Source of the DNA: Pacificoceanicola sp049341065
Lineage (GTDB): Bacteria > Pseudomonadota > Alphaproteobacteria > Rhodobacterales > Rhodobacteraceae
NCBI RefSeq assembly: GCF_049341065.1
Contig: NZ_JBMPIX010000001.1
Span: forward strand, 186,001-250,000
Reading direction: 5' to 3'
Length of the DNA stretch: 64,000 nt
Made by a program: the position numbers and the translations under genes. Below are positions 1-7,841 of the stretch, piece after piece. Position 1 is the stretch's first letter; every line of letters starts with the position of its first letter. The notes under the pieces are model-generated. The model saw only the letters and a program-made list of their open reading frames with translations, did no database searches and was not told where the DNA came from.

Positions 1-375
1 GGCAAACCGGTAAAAGCCCTGCGCTGACATGTAGATGCCCGTCAGCAGCGAGCCAAGCAAGTATATCGGGAAGGACGCCACATAAAGCCCGTAGGCCCCG
101 ACCGCGCCGCCAAGCGCGCCGCCAAGCGTGCCGAGCATGAACCCTTGTTGCCGACCAAGCTTTTGCATCAGATGCGACACCGGCGTGGCGGCGAGCATCG
201 AGCCCAGCACGATCAGCGAGATCGGCAGCGTCGCAAAGCACGGATTGGGCGCCAGCGACTGACCCGCCAGCCCGCCAATGGTAAAGATCATCGGCATCTG
301 CGCGCCCAAGAGCGCCTGTGCGGCGACGAGGACGGCGACATTGCGCCGGGCTATGCTGTCGGTGGGCTGTGTCAT
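1..375 (-). CDS. MFS transporter, N-terminal part (runs off the left edge)
   Basis: The first 125 residues are present; the rest lies left of the window. The translation begins MTQPTDSIARRN and holds several glycine/alanine-rich hydrophobic helices. Between the second and third helix lies a basic loop (LMQKLGRQQG), the position of the conserved MFS loop 2-3 motif. This is what a major facilitator permease looks like, but nothing visible fixes the substrate. The ATG at 375 has no strong Shine-Dalgarno sequence, so a slightly upstream start is possible. It is divergent from cobK across a 226-base gap. Confidence 0.7.
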   Translation of the reverse strand, partial: MTQPTDSIARRNVAVLVAAQALLGAQMPMIFTIGGLAGQSLAPNPCFATLPISLIVLGSMLAATPVSHLMQKLGRQQGFMLGTLGGALGGAVGAYGLYVASFPIYLLGSLLTGIYMSAQGFYRFA

Positions 376-443
376 GGGCAAATGGGTAAGCGGCGCTGCC
401 AGATATCGCAAGAGGGGAATGTGTGAGCAGGGGCCACATTGAT

Positions 444-456
444 ACAATTAAATTGT
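444..456. promoter_or_regulatory. Perfect 13-bp palindrome between divergent genes
   Basis: ACAATT-A-AATTGT is an exact inverted repeat in an AT-rich patch of a GC-rich region. It sits about 70 bases upstream of the minus-strand MFS gene and 145 bases upstream of cobK. Shape and position fit a repressor operator, but the regulator is unknown. The rest of the 376-601 gap shows only the GTGCGC hairpin at 502-517. Confidence 0.35.
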
Positions 457-501
457 GCGGCTTGAGCGCGCTTGATGATCTGGCGGGGCTGCTATCAATT
501 A

Positions 502-517
502 GTGCGCTTCCGCGCGC
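502..517. repeat. 16-nt hairpin repeat, copy 1
   Basis: GTGCGC-TTCC-GCGCGC can form a six-pair stem with a TTCC loop. The identical 16 bases recur at 48460-48475, where they are followed by a T-rich run and act as a likely terminator. Here no T-run follows on the plus strand. It may be a remnant terminator or part of a dispersed hairpin family. Confidence 0.4.
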
Positions 518-601
518 CCTTGTTCAGAAAACCTGCGAGGCGACGCAAAAGCGCCTTTGTGGCGCTTGTGGTGGGGCCTGAGGGTGGCGTATCGGGGAGC
601 C

Positions 602-1312
602 ATGAAGACGGTGTTGATCATTGGTGGCTCGGCCGAGGCGCGAGGTTTGTCGCGCGCCTTGCCCGGGGCGTCGGTGCGCTTGCCGGTTCCCGAGCGCGTG
701 GCGCAGGCTTGGCCGGGTGAGGTCAGTTTTGGCGCCGTGACGGCGGAATGGATTGCACAAAAAGGGGTGAGAGCCGTGATCGAGGCTGCTCATCCTTGTG
801 ACGATCATGCCGCATGGCAGGTGGCGCAGGCCTGCGGCGAGGCTGGGGTGGTCCGGCTGCAATTGGTGCGCCCGCAATGGCGGGCCAGACGGCGCGATCA
901 CTGGGTGCGTTTGCGCCGACCCGATGAGGCGGCCCGGATCATCCCCAAAGGGGCGCGCATTCTGCTGACCACGGGCCGAGCGCTGCTGCCTGGATTTCGC
1001 GGGCTCGACGCCTATTTTCTCGTGCGGCGGATCGGCACCGCTGCGGTGCCTTTCCCGCTGCGGCAAGGCAAGTTTCTTTACGGCGAGGGGCCGTTCTCGG
1101 TGGCCGAGGAGATCGCGCTTTTGCGCAGGGAACGGATTGACTGGCTGGTGATGCGCAATGCAGGTGGCCTTGGCGGTTGGCCCAAGCTGGAGGCGGCGCG
1201 GCGGCTGGGGTTGCCAGTGGCTATGATCGACCGGCCCCGGCGTCCGGGAGGGCCGCGGGTTCATACGATTGAGGAGGCATTGGCATGGCTGGCAAAACAG
1301 CAGAACGCGTGA
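602..1312 (+). CDS. cobK: Precorrin-6A reductase
   Basis: This is predicted to reduce the precorrin-6A macrocycle with NADPH in the aerobic cobalamin pathway, in the cytoplasm. The 236-residue product has the CobK/CbiJ layout: a nucleotide-binding start (IIGGSAEAR, residues 6-14), a central VIEAAHPCDDHA segment where the family usually has DATHP-F, and a C-terminal LVMRNAGG...KLEAARRLGLPVAMIDRP block. The ATG at 602 is chosen because it begins directly with the Rossmann strand; an upstream in-frame ATG at 557 would add unrelated residues. No other cob gene lies in the window. Its last 28 bases overlap the glycosylase gene, so the two are probably co-transcribed. Confidence 0.85.
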   Translation: MKTVLIIGGSAEARGLSRALPGASVRLPVPERVAQAWPGEVSFGAVTAEWIAQKGVRAVIEAAHPCDDHAAWQVAQACGEAGVVRLQLVRPQWRARRRDHWVRLRRPDEAARIIPKGARILLTTGRALLPGFRGLDAYFLVRRIGTAAVPFPLRQGKFLYGEGPFSVAEEIALLRRERIDWLVMRNAGGLGGWPKLEAARRLGLPVAMIDRPRRPGGPRVHTIEEALAWLAKQQNA

Positions 1313-1926
1313 TCATGGGCAATGCCTGCGTCGCCGAAGGGGCAGCTTGGCTGGCAACTCGGGATACCCGTTTCGAACAGGCGCTTGCGCAGACCGGGCC
1401 TTTGCCTTTGCGTCTGCGTCCTGATGGCTTTGCGCAACTTTTGCAGGCGATTGTCAGCCAGCAGGTCAGCGTCGCCTCGGCCCGGGCAATCTGGAGCAAG
1501 CTTGAGACCGCAGAGATGACTGACCCCGAGGCAATTCTGTCGGTCAGCGAAGATGACCTGCGGGCCTTGGGTCTCAGCCGTCAAAAGGCCAGCTATGCGC
1601 AGGCTTTGGCGCAGGCGGGGATCGACTATGTTGCCCTGCGCCCTGCGCCCTCGGGCGAGGTTGTGCGCCGATTGACCGCCGTAAAGGGCATTGGTGTCTG
1701 GACGGCGGAAATCTATGCGATGTTCAGCCTTGGCCGCGCCGATGTCTTTGCTCCGGGCGATCTGGCCTTGCAAGAAGGCGCCCGTATCCTGTTCGATCTG
1801 CCGGAACGGCCCAAGGATCGCGCCTTGCGCCAGATGGCCGAAGACTGGGCCCCTTGGAGATCGGTTGCGGCCCGCATTCTGTGGGCCTACTACCATGTGG
1901 TGAAACAAAGGGAGGGCACCCTGTGA
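1285..1926 (+). CDS. DNA-3-methyladenine glycosylase II, AlkA type
   Basis: This base-excision repair glycosylase should remove alkylated purines from DNA. The 213-residue protein has the helix-hairpin-helix signature VKGIGVWTAE at about 133-142. It is followed by FAPGDLAL, whose Asp159 matches the catalytic aspartate of the HhH-GPD superfamily. It lacks the extra N-terminal domain of E. coli AlkA, as many alphaproteobacterial homologues do. The start at 1285 has a GAGGAGG site seven bases upstream; an ATG at 1315 is the alternative. It overlaps cobK by 28 bases and the next gene by four (GTGA), so the three form an operon. Confidence 0.87.
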   Translation: MAGKTAERVIMGNACVAEGAAWLATRDTRFEQALAQTGPLPLRLRPDGFAQLLQAIVSQQVSVASARAIWSKLETAEMTDPEAILSVSEDDLRALGLSRQKASYAQALAQAGIDYVALRPAPSGEVVRRLTAVKGIGVWTAEIYAMFSLGRADVFAPGDLALQEGARILFDLPERPKDRALRQMAEDWAPWRSVAARILWAYYHVVKQREGTL

Positions 1927-2588
1927 CCCGCGTACTTCAAACCGGACGCAAAGAACCCGTTTCGGGCGACAAGAGATCCTGTGTGGTCTTTCTGCATGGC
2001 TATGGCGCCAATGGGGCAGACCTTTTGGGCTTGGCCGATCCGCTGGGCGAACATCTGCCCGACACGCTGTTCGTCGCCCCTGATGCGCCGGAAAGCTGCG
2101 CCGGGGCACCGTTTGGATATCAGTGGTTTCCGATTCCCTGGATCGACGGCTCATCGGAAGAGGAATCGCGCAGCGGCATGCTGCACGCGGTGGACGATTT
2201 GAACGCCTTTCTTGATGCGCTGATGGTGGACGAAGACCTGATGCCCGAGCAGGTGGCGTTGGTAGGTTTCAGCCAAGGCACGATGATGAGCCTGCATGTC
2301 GGGCCCCGCCGCGAAGACGAACTGGCGGGGATCGTCGGGTTTTCGGGGCGGTTGCTGGAACCGGAATTGTTGGTCGATGAGGTGGTCAGTCGCCCTCAGA
2401 TACTCTTGGTGCATGGCGATCAGGATGATGTTGTGCCGCCGCAATCCATGCCTCAGGCCGCCGAAGCCTTGCAAGAGGCAGGATGGAAAGAGGTCTATGC
2501 CCATGTCATGAAGGGCACCGGCCACGGTATTTCGCCCGATGGGCTTGGCGTTGCGCTGGCCTTTTTGCGGGACAAATGCCGATTCTGA
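1923..2588 (+). CDS. Carboxylesterase / lysophospholipase-like alpha/beta hydrolase
   Basis: This cytoplasmic serine hydrolase of the phospholipase/carboxylesterase family has 221 residues, normal for the family. An oxyanion-type HGYGANG lies near residue 25. The nucleophile is Ser117 in GFSQG, and the likely acid and base are Asp169 (HGDQDDVVP) and His201 (GTGHG). The GTG start at 1923 overlaps the preceding TGA and has GGGAGGG just upstream; the longer reading from 1854 would run through the glycosylase gene. The natural substrate is not evident. Confidence 0.85.
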   Translation: MTRVLQTGRKEPVSGDKRSCVVFLHGYGANGADLLGLADPLGEHLPDTLFVAPDAPESCAGAPFGYQWFPIPWIDGSSEEESRSGMLHAVDDLNAFLDALMVDEDLMPEQVALVGFSQGTMMSLHVGPRREDELAGIVGFSGRLLEPELLVDEVVSRPQILLVHGDQDDVVPPQSMPQAAEALQEAGWKEVYAHVMKGTGHGISPDGLGVALAFLRDKCRF

Positions 2589-2714
2589 ACCGTGACGGAT
2601 CAGCGGGCGGGGACTGCCGCCTCGTGGATCGCTCTGACCTGCGGGGAAATGCCTGTCATATGGGCGTTACCCGGTTGTTCTAACTGTCGTGGTGACCACA
2701 GCATTTTGCGGGGC

Positions 2715-2742
2715 TTGCAGGATCGCAAACACGAGATATAGT
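2715..2742 (+). promoter_or_regulatory. Predicted sigma-70-type promoter for the HNH gene
   Basis: TTGCAG (2715-2720) and TATAGT (2737-2742) are separated by 16 bases, about 64 bases before the chosen HNH start. The -35 hexamer is the same as that before the tRNA-Arg gene in this window. The 217-base gap 2589-2805 holds nothing else I recognise. Confidence 0.42.
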
Positions 2743-2805
2743 GGTTAATAGCTGGGGCGGGGTGTCCCGCTCTGGTGCTTGAAAAACAGGCAGACAGGGC
2801 GGAGG

Positions 2806-3402
2806 ATGAGTCCCCCAATGGACGGCGATTTCAGAACTTCATTTGTCCGCGAGCCGGGCGTGTTAAAGCAGCATCCTGCCTTGGTGCTGAACGCGGATTA
2901 CAGGCCTTTGTCCTATTACCCGCTCAGCCTTTGGCCTTGGCAGGAGGCGATCAAGGCGGCCTATCTCGACCGGGTGGACATCGTGGCCGAGTATGACGAA
3001 GTGGTCCACAGTCCAACTATGACGCTGCGAATACCCAGCGTGGTTGTCCTGAAAGACTATGTGAAACCCAGAAAGCGCGTGGCCTTCACGCGCTTTAATC
3101 TTTTCTTGAGGGACGAATTTCGCTGCCAATATTGTGGCGGCAAGAAAGAGCTTACCTTTGACCACGTGATCCCGCGCGCCTCGGGCGGAGTGACCAGTTG
3201 GGAAAACGTTGTGGCGGCCTGTGCGCCTTGCAACCTGCGCAAAGGGTCCAAGAGCGTGCGTCAGGCAGGCTTTTCCTTGCGCAAACCACCGCGTCAGCCG
3301 GGGGCGCAAGAACTGATGAACCTTGGCCGAAAATTTCCGCCCAACCATTTGCACGACAGTTGGATGGACTTTCTGTACTGGGATGCGGAATTGGAGGCGT
3401 AA
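2806..3402 (+). CDS. HNH endonuclease family protein
   Basis: This has a C-terminal HNH nuclease fold with structural zinc cysteines. Counted from the 2806 start, CxxC pairs lie at C107/C110 and C139/C142. The catalytic-type residues are H120 (TFDHVIPRASGG), N134 and N143. The N-terminal half (NADYRPLSYYPLSLWPWQEAI) is the conserved part I recall from roseobacter homologues. The biological role is unknown; repair or RNA/DNA processing is possible, and no phage or restriction genes are near. The start may be ATG 2806 (AGGG six bases upstream) or ATG 2818 (GGAGG twelve bases upstream). Confidence 0.83.
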   Translation: MSPPMDGDFRTSFVREPGVLKQHPALVLNADYRPLSYYPLSLWPWQEAIKAAYLDRVDIVAEYDEVVHSPTMTLRIPSVVVLKDYVKPRKRVAFTRFNLFLRDEFRCQYCGGKKELTFDHVIPRASGGVTSWENVVAACAPCNLRKGSKSVRQAGFSLRKPPRQPGAQELMNLGRKFPPNHLHDSWMDFLYWDAELEA

Positions 3403-3455
3403 TCAAACGCCGCCGGTTTGTCGTGTCTCAGTAGCCACATCTTTGCCGACATTCC

Positions 3456-4301
3456 TCAATCTGCGTCGGCGATCATGATGGTTTGGTCAAACCGGGCTTC
3501 TTTCAGGTCCGGAGTGTTGATCAGGATATGCATCGCAAGGCTGGGAACGTCGAAGCCGTCGAATTCCCAAAGCCCCAGCAACAGCCGGTCATAGGACTGG
3601 TATTCGGGGAAGAAGCTGCGCTGGTCCAATTGCATGGGCTGGGCATAGCCGCCGATGGTCGTTCCCAGATCCGGCAGGCCGAAAGCTTCTACAATGTCGT
3701 AATAATCCGGGGCGTCCGGCGTGTCGTTGATCAAGGCTTCAAGCTGCGTGGAAAGCGCCTCGGCGTGCCAGTTGTTGAAAGGGGGCGGCTGTCTGACACT
3801 GTCCCAAATGGCCAGCTTGACGGGTGTTTCCGCAAAGACCTGTTCGGCGACAGGGTGCTCGGCTGCTGGGATTTGATAGGGTGTTTCCGCCAACCCCTTG
3901 GTATCCCTGTGATATTCCAGCCGAAAACCATCGCCGTGCGCCAGTGGGAAAAAACCGGCTTCGAATTGATCTGGAGAAAAGGTGATTCCGCGCTCGGCAA
4001 TGTCGTGGGTCACGAACAGTTGGAGCAGGCCTTTGCGCGGAAAATCCGGCAAGGGCGGCAGCGCGGACAGATCAATCTGCATCACAAAGATCATCGGGTT
4101 CCCCTGCGGATCGCAGGGCAGAGTGTGACCGGACGGCCAGGCGACAGGCCCGCCCGCACGGCTTTCCAACAGCGATGCCGCCCGGCCCGTGACCTCATAG
4201 GGCAGGGCGCTGCGGGCAACGGACCGATGGCCTTTCTCGATTTGGTCTATCGCTGTCCGGTGCAGGGCAAGAAACTCATCAACGTCCATTGTCGGCCTCA
4301 T
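3456..4301 (-). CDS. DUF1963 (YwqG-like) family protein
   Basis: A soluble 281-residue protein with DUF1963 hallmarks: SRAGGPVAWPSGHTLPCDPQGNPMIFVMQIDLSALP near residues 47-82 and a C-terminal YDRLLLGLWEFDG. Members such as Bacillus YwqG have unknown function. It is convergent with the HNH gene and lies downstream of the bactofilin operon, from which the terminator at 4333-4362 separates it. I cannot assign a role. Confidence 0.75.
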   Translation of the reverse strand: MRPTMDVDEFLALHRTAIDQIEKGHRSVARSALPYEVTGRAASLLESRAGGPVAWPSGHTLPCDPQGNPMIFVMQIDLSALPPLPDFPRKGLLQLFVTHDIAERGITFSPDQFEAGFFPLAHGDGFRLEYHRDTKGLAETPYQIPAAEHPVAEQVFAETPVKLAIWDSVRQPPPFNNWHAEALSTQLEALINDTPDAPDYYDIVEAFGLPDLGTTIGGYAQPMQLDQRSFFPEYQSYDRLLLGLWEFDGFDVPSLAMHILINTPDLKEARFDQTIMIADAD

Positions 4302-4332
4302 GATCGGAGTGGGTCAGGAAATCGTCGCAGGA

Positions 4333-4362
4333 CAAAAGAAAAGCCGCCCCGAAGGACGGCTT
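4333..4362 (-). terminator. Rho-independent terminator of the M23-bactofilin operon
   Basis: On the minus strand AAGCCG-t-CC, a TTCG loop and GG-c-GGCTT form a stem of eight pairs with one mismatch (4341-4362), followed by TTCTTTTG. It begins about 20 bases after the bactofilin stop codon. Confidence 0.75.
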
Positions 4363-4384
4363 CCCTTGAATTCTGTAACTGGCC

Positions 4385-4921
4385 TCAGCTCTCTTGCGGG
4401 GCGGGCCGTTGCGGTTGCGGCTGCACGGGGGCAGCGGCGCGGGGGGCGCCTGCGGCAGCCTTGCCACCGGACAGCGGATCGTCCTGACGCTGAACCGACC
4501 CCTCGAAATGGGCGCCGGATTCGATGGCGATGGTCTTGTGGATGATGTCACCCTCAACACGTGCGGTCGCGGTCAGACGGACCTTGAGACCACGGACGCG
4601 GCCCACGATACGGCCATTCACAACCACATCGTCAGCGATCACTTCGCCTTTGATGGTGGCGCTTTCGCCGATGGTCAGCAGGTGGGCGCGGATGTCGCCT
4701 TCGACGGTGCCTTCGACCTGAATGTCGCCGGTGGTGCGAATGTTGCCGGTGATGTGCAGGTCATTCGACAGAATAGAGGCCGGCGGCTTTGCCTTGGGCG
4801 TCGTCGGCTTGCTGAAATCGGCCGAAGGGGCACGAGGAGTATCAGCCGGGGCTGCGGGCTTTGCAGCTGTGTTGTCATCGGCCTTATGGCCGGGTTCATT
4901 GATTTTACTTTTAGAAAACAT
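4385..4921 (-). CDS. Bactofilin (polymer-forming cytoskeletal protein)
   Basis: Bactofilins assemble into membrane-associated filaments that position peptidoglycan enzymes. The 178-residue product has a Pro/Ala/Lys-rich flexible N-terminus to about residue 48. A beta-helical core follows (ILSNDLHITGNIRTTGDIQVEGTVEGDI ... continuing to about 145), with the repeated G-D-I and V-E-G pattern, then a Pro/Gln-rich tail. Its first 11 bases overlap the end of the M23 peptidase gene, so they are translated from one mRNA. Paired bactofilin and M23 genes are known from cell-shape loci such as those of Helicobacter and stalked alphaproteobacteria. Confidence 0.9.
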   Translation of the reverse strand: MFSKSKINEPGHKADDNTAAKPAAPADTPRAPSADFSKPTTPKAKPPASILSNDLHITGNIRTTGDIQVEGTVEGDIRAHLLTIGESATIKGEVIADDVVVNGRIVGRVRGLKVRLTATARVEGDIIHKTIAIESGAHFEGSVQRQDDPLSGGKAAAGAPRAAAPVQPQPQRPAPQES

Positions 4922-6224
4922 CGTTCGCAGCCTTGATGTAGATCATCGGATTAACGGGTTTGCCGCCGACTCGGACCTCATAGTGCAGGTGGGTCCCGGT
5001 CGACCGTCCAGTGTTCCCCATATCACCGATCCTCTGTCCGCGCGAGACTCTTTGACCGACTTTTACGCGAATTTTGGACTGGTGGGCATAGCGGGTCTCG
5101 ATCCCGAATTCATGCTGGATCTTGACCAGACGGCCATAGCCGGAGGACCAGCCCGCATGGGTGACCACGCCATCGGCGGTTGCGTAGATCGGGGTGCCGT
5201 GCGGCGCTGCGAAATCGGTGCCGGCGTGAAGGCGGCCCCAACGATAGCCAAAGCCCGAGGTAAAGCGGAACGGATCCTTGAGCGGCGTGGCAAACGGTGC
5301 CTTCTGTGCCGCGATCCGATACAGGTTCAGGCGGTCCATCTCACCAAGGATGCGGTTGGCGCGCTTGGTGTCTGCCGAAGGCTCTTCACCGCGGGTCGAG
5401 AAAGACAGCGGGGTCAACGGCCCACCCTGACCGGAATAGCCCTTGCGGACCTGGTTCAGGATGGTGTCGGGGTCCATGCCCGCCTTTTCAAACATCTTGT
5501 CGAGCGGCTTGACCGAGACTGTCATCGCCTCTTCGAGTTGGCGGAAGATGCGGTCGTTCTTCTCTTCCATCTTATCGATTTCAGACTGCATCTCGGCGGC
5601 ACGCACCAAGGCGGCTTGCGCGTCGGCAACAACCTGATCGCGCTCTTCGGCGGTGCGGGCCAGCGCATCGGCGAGGAAATCCATGGTGCCATCGCCCTGA
5701 CCACCGGCCGAAGCCACAACGGTGCCATTGCCATCAAGCTGCGATTCCATCGCTGCCAGCCGCTTGGAGATACCTTCGCGGTCTTTCATGGTGTCGCGCA
5801 GCGTGGTCTGGATCACGTCGATCCCGGTCGACAACTCGCGGCGACGGGTCTCTGACTCCAGAAGCTGGGTCTGCATGACCGAAATCTGCTTGAGTGCGGC
5901 GTTGAAACGTTCCTGCGCGGCCAGCGCCTCTCCGGCGCGGCTGTCACGCTCGGACGAGAGGGCATTGAGCCGCTGCTGGTAAGTGATCTGTTCGCGTTTC
6001 GCCTGTTCGCGGAAGTTGCCTGCCCCAATCGAGTCCATCAGCAAGATGGCCGTGGCGACAATCGTCCAGGACAACAATAAAGTTGATCCGGCAAAGGCGA
6101 TGGCTTGGGTTTCGGGCTTGAGGCGAATGAACCGTGTGTCGGTTTCGGATCGAAGAAAGAGTCGGCGTTCCGGAAAGAAGCGCTCGATCACAGCATGTGT
6201 CTTAATTGCAAGACGTGTTCTCAC
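4911..6224 (-). CDS. Membrane-anchored M23 family metallopeptidase
   Basis: This is a predicted peptidoglycan DD-endopeptidase or a regulator of one. The 437-residue protein has one transmembrane helix at about 42-64 and a long periplasmic coiled coil at about 75-250. A C-terminal LytM/M23 domain carries the complete zinc site: H333xxxD337 (HAGTDF), H381 and H412-x-H414 (THLHYE). Because the metal ligands are intact it is probably catalytic rather than an EnvC-like degenerate activator. It leads a two-gene operon with bactofilin, which suggests the filament localises it. Confidence 0.9.
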   Translation of the reverse strand: MRTRLAIKTHAVIERFFPERRLFLRSETDTRFIRLKPETQAIAFAGSTLLLSWTIVATAILLMDSIGAGNFREQAKREQITYQQRLNALSSERDSRAGEALAAQERFNAALKQISVMQTQLLESETRRRELSTGIDVIQTTLRDTMKDREGISKRLAAMESQLDGNGTVVASAGGQGDGTMDFLADALARTAEERDQVVADAQAALVRAAEMQSEIDKMEEKNDRIFRQLEEAMTVSVKPLDKMFEKAGMDPDTILNQVRKGYSGQGGPLTPLSFSTRGEEPSADTKRANRILGEMDRLNLYRIAAQKAPFATPLKDPFRFTSGFGYRWGRLHAGTDFAAPHGTPIYATADGVVTHAGWSSGYGRLVKIQHEFGIETRYAHQSKIRVKVGQRVSRGQRIGDMGNTGRSTGTHLHYEVRVGGKPVNPMIYIKAANDVF

Positions 6225-6397
6225 GTGACCGTCCTTCTATAACCCATCCCAATGCCACACAGTTCGGCTCCCCAACCGACTTTGCGCCTGTCGGGCTTAT
6301 CCAGACATCGGCAAGTCTGCAAGTAATTTGGGCTCTCGATTCGGACCGGGAGGCGGTCTGTTGCCCAAATGGCAAAAATCCGCCGATCTTAAGGGCT

Positions 6398-7225
6398 TCA
6401 ACGGAGCTTTTGATCCGGCAACTTATCCGCGAGCGGCCAATAGAAGTCTGGCGGCAGGCCGGCTTCGGCGCGTTTTTCCTCGTTGAATGGGGGCTTTAGT
6501 GGGCCGTGAAAATATTTCCGGACCAGTGCATGAAAGACAACAACCGGATCCTGCTCGTGACGGCCACACAGAAAGTGGAACCACTTGGAGCCATAGGCCA
6601 CATGGCTGACTTCCTCGGCATAGATGGTTTCCAGCGCTTTGACGGCATTTTTCACTCCGCCCTTGCGGAATATCTCGATCATTCCGGGGGTTACGTCCAA
6701 GCCCCGCGCCTCGAGCACCATCGGCACAACGGCCAGCCGGCCGTGCAGATCATCGACGGTATCTTCTGCCGCGCGCCACATGCCCGCGTGCGCCGGAAGC
6801 GCGCCGTAAAAGCTGCCAAGCTCTTCAAGGCAATCGCACATCAGATTGAAATGTTTGGATTCTTCGTCAGCGGCCTTGACCCAGTCGTCATAGAACCCCA
6901 GCGGCATCGCAACATCGGCAAAACGCGGGATTATGTCCCAATGCAGATCGACGGCGTTCAACTCGATATGGGCCACCGCGTGCAACAGGGCGATTCTTCC
7001 CTGCGGGCTGCCGGGCTTGCGCTTTGGCACATCGCGGGGGTCCAGAAGTTCAGGCCTTTCGGGGCGCGAGGGGCGCAAAGGGGGGCTTGCCCGGCCGATG
7101 TCCAAAGCCTCTCCGGCCTTGCGCGCAGCAAACCACGTCGCCGCATAGTCCCTTGATTTCGCGGTTTTTTCCCGCCCATCCGCCGTGGTCAATACATCCA
7201 CGGCCATCTCGCACAATGTCAGCAA
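6398..7225 (-). CDS. DUF455 family ferritin-like protein
   Basis: A protein of about 275 residues with the DUF455 pattern of a ferritin-like four-helix bundle: AVAHIELNAVDLHWD, KAADEESKHFNLM, LEARGLDVTPGM and ETIYAEEVSHVAYG. The glutamates and histidines in these helices look like a di-metal site. The enzymatic role is unknown. The start is uncertain: ATG 7243 lies inside the tail of a dispersed repeat, TTG 7225 has AGGA upstream and keeps TLCEMAVDVLTTADGR, and ATG 7207 is also possible. It lies downstream of the peroxiredoxin gene in the same direction. Confidence 0.78.
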   Translation of the reverse strand: MLTLCEMAVDVLTTADGREKTAKSRDYAATWFAARKAGEALDIGRASPPLRPSRPERPELLDPRDVPKRKPGSPQGRIALLHAVAHIELNAVDLHWDIIPRFADVAMPLGFYDDWVKAADEESKHFNLMCDCLEELGSFYGALPAHAGMWRAAEDTVDDLHGRLAVVPMVLEARGLDVTPGMIEIFRKGGVKNAVKALETIYAEEVSHVAYGSKWFHFLCGRHEQDPVVVFHALVRKYFHGPLKPPFNEEKRAEAGLPPDFYWPLADKLPDQKLR

Positions 7226-7244
7226 TCTGGGTCCTGTCTTCATC

Positions 7245-7291
7245 TTGTCAAAAATACCCGGGGGAGCGCGCAGCGCGGGGGCAAAGCCCCC
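7245..7291 (-). repeat. Hairpin-plus-tail intergenic repeat, copy A
   Basis: Read on the minus strand: a perfect GGGGGC-TTT-GCCCCC hairpin (7277-7291), a GC-rich stretch with GCGC repeats, then GGGTATTTTTGACAAG. A related unit lies at 34568-34608. It sits between the peroxiredoxin and DUF455 genes and may attenuate or process the transcript. Confidence 0.5.
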
Positions 7292-7306
7292 AGTTCCGCG
7301 ATCGGG

Positions 7307-7756
7307 TCAATGGGCCTTGACGGCTTCAAGCACCTCTTCGGCATGGCCGGGCACCTTCACTTTGCGCCATTCGCGCAGGATCTTGCCGTCGCCGTCGATA
7401 AGGAAAGTCGATCGTTCGATCCCCATGAAGGTCTTGCCATACATCTTCTTTTCCTTCCAGACGTCGAACTTTTCGCACAAATCCGTGCCTTCGTCAGAGA
7501 TCAGCGGCACGGTCAGCGCCTTCTTGGCCATGAACTTCTCGTGCGAGGCCAGGCTGTCCTTGGACACGCCAAACACCCTGCATCCCAGCGCTTCAAACTC
7601 GCCCTGCAACGCGGTAAAGGCTTCGTTCTCCTTGGTGCAGCCGGACGTGTCATCGCGCGGATAGAAAAACAAAACCACTTTCGAGCCTTTCAGCGCCGAA
7701 AGCGATACCTCGCCAGAGGTTGCGGGCAGGGTGAAATCAGGGGCCATATCGGACAT
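7307..7756 (-). CDS. bcp: Peroxiredoxin of the Bcp/PrxQ family
   Basis: This thiol peroxidase reduces hydroperoxides in the cytoplasm. The 149-residue protein has the AhpC/TSA fold and the peroxidatic cysteine C40 in FFYPRDDTSGCTKEN. PrxQ enzymes that form an intramolecular disulfide carry a resolving cysteine five residues later; here that position is Glu45. The enzyme therefore probably works by a 1-Cys mechanism or uses a distant cysteine (C59 or the one in DLCEKF). It is divergent from the AsmA-like gene. Confidence 0.9.
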   Translation of the reverse strand: MSDMAPDFTLPATSGEVSLSALKGSKVVLFFYPRDDTSGCTKENEAFTALQGEFEALGCRVFGVSKDSLASHEKFMAKKALTVPLISDEGTDLCEKFDVWKEKKMYGKTFMGIERSTFLIDGDGKILREWRKVKVPGHAEEVLEAVKAH

Positions 7757-7841
7757 GCGTGTCTCCTTGGTGCGATTGCGCTATTGTCTTTGGTAAGAGC
7801 AGAGTAAAGCGCAAGAATAAACCGTTGAGGCCGGTATTCCA

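Noticed and set aside
524..1264. 246-codon frame opposite cobK
   Set aside because: Antisense to cobK, with low-complexity Arg/Pro/Gln composition.
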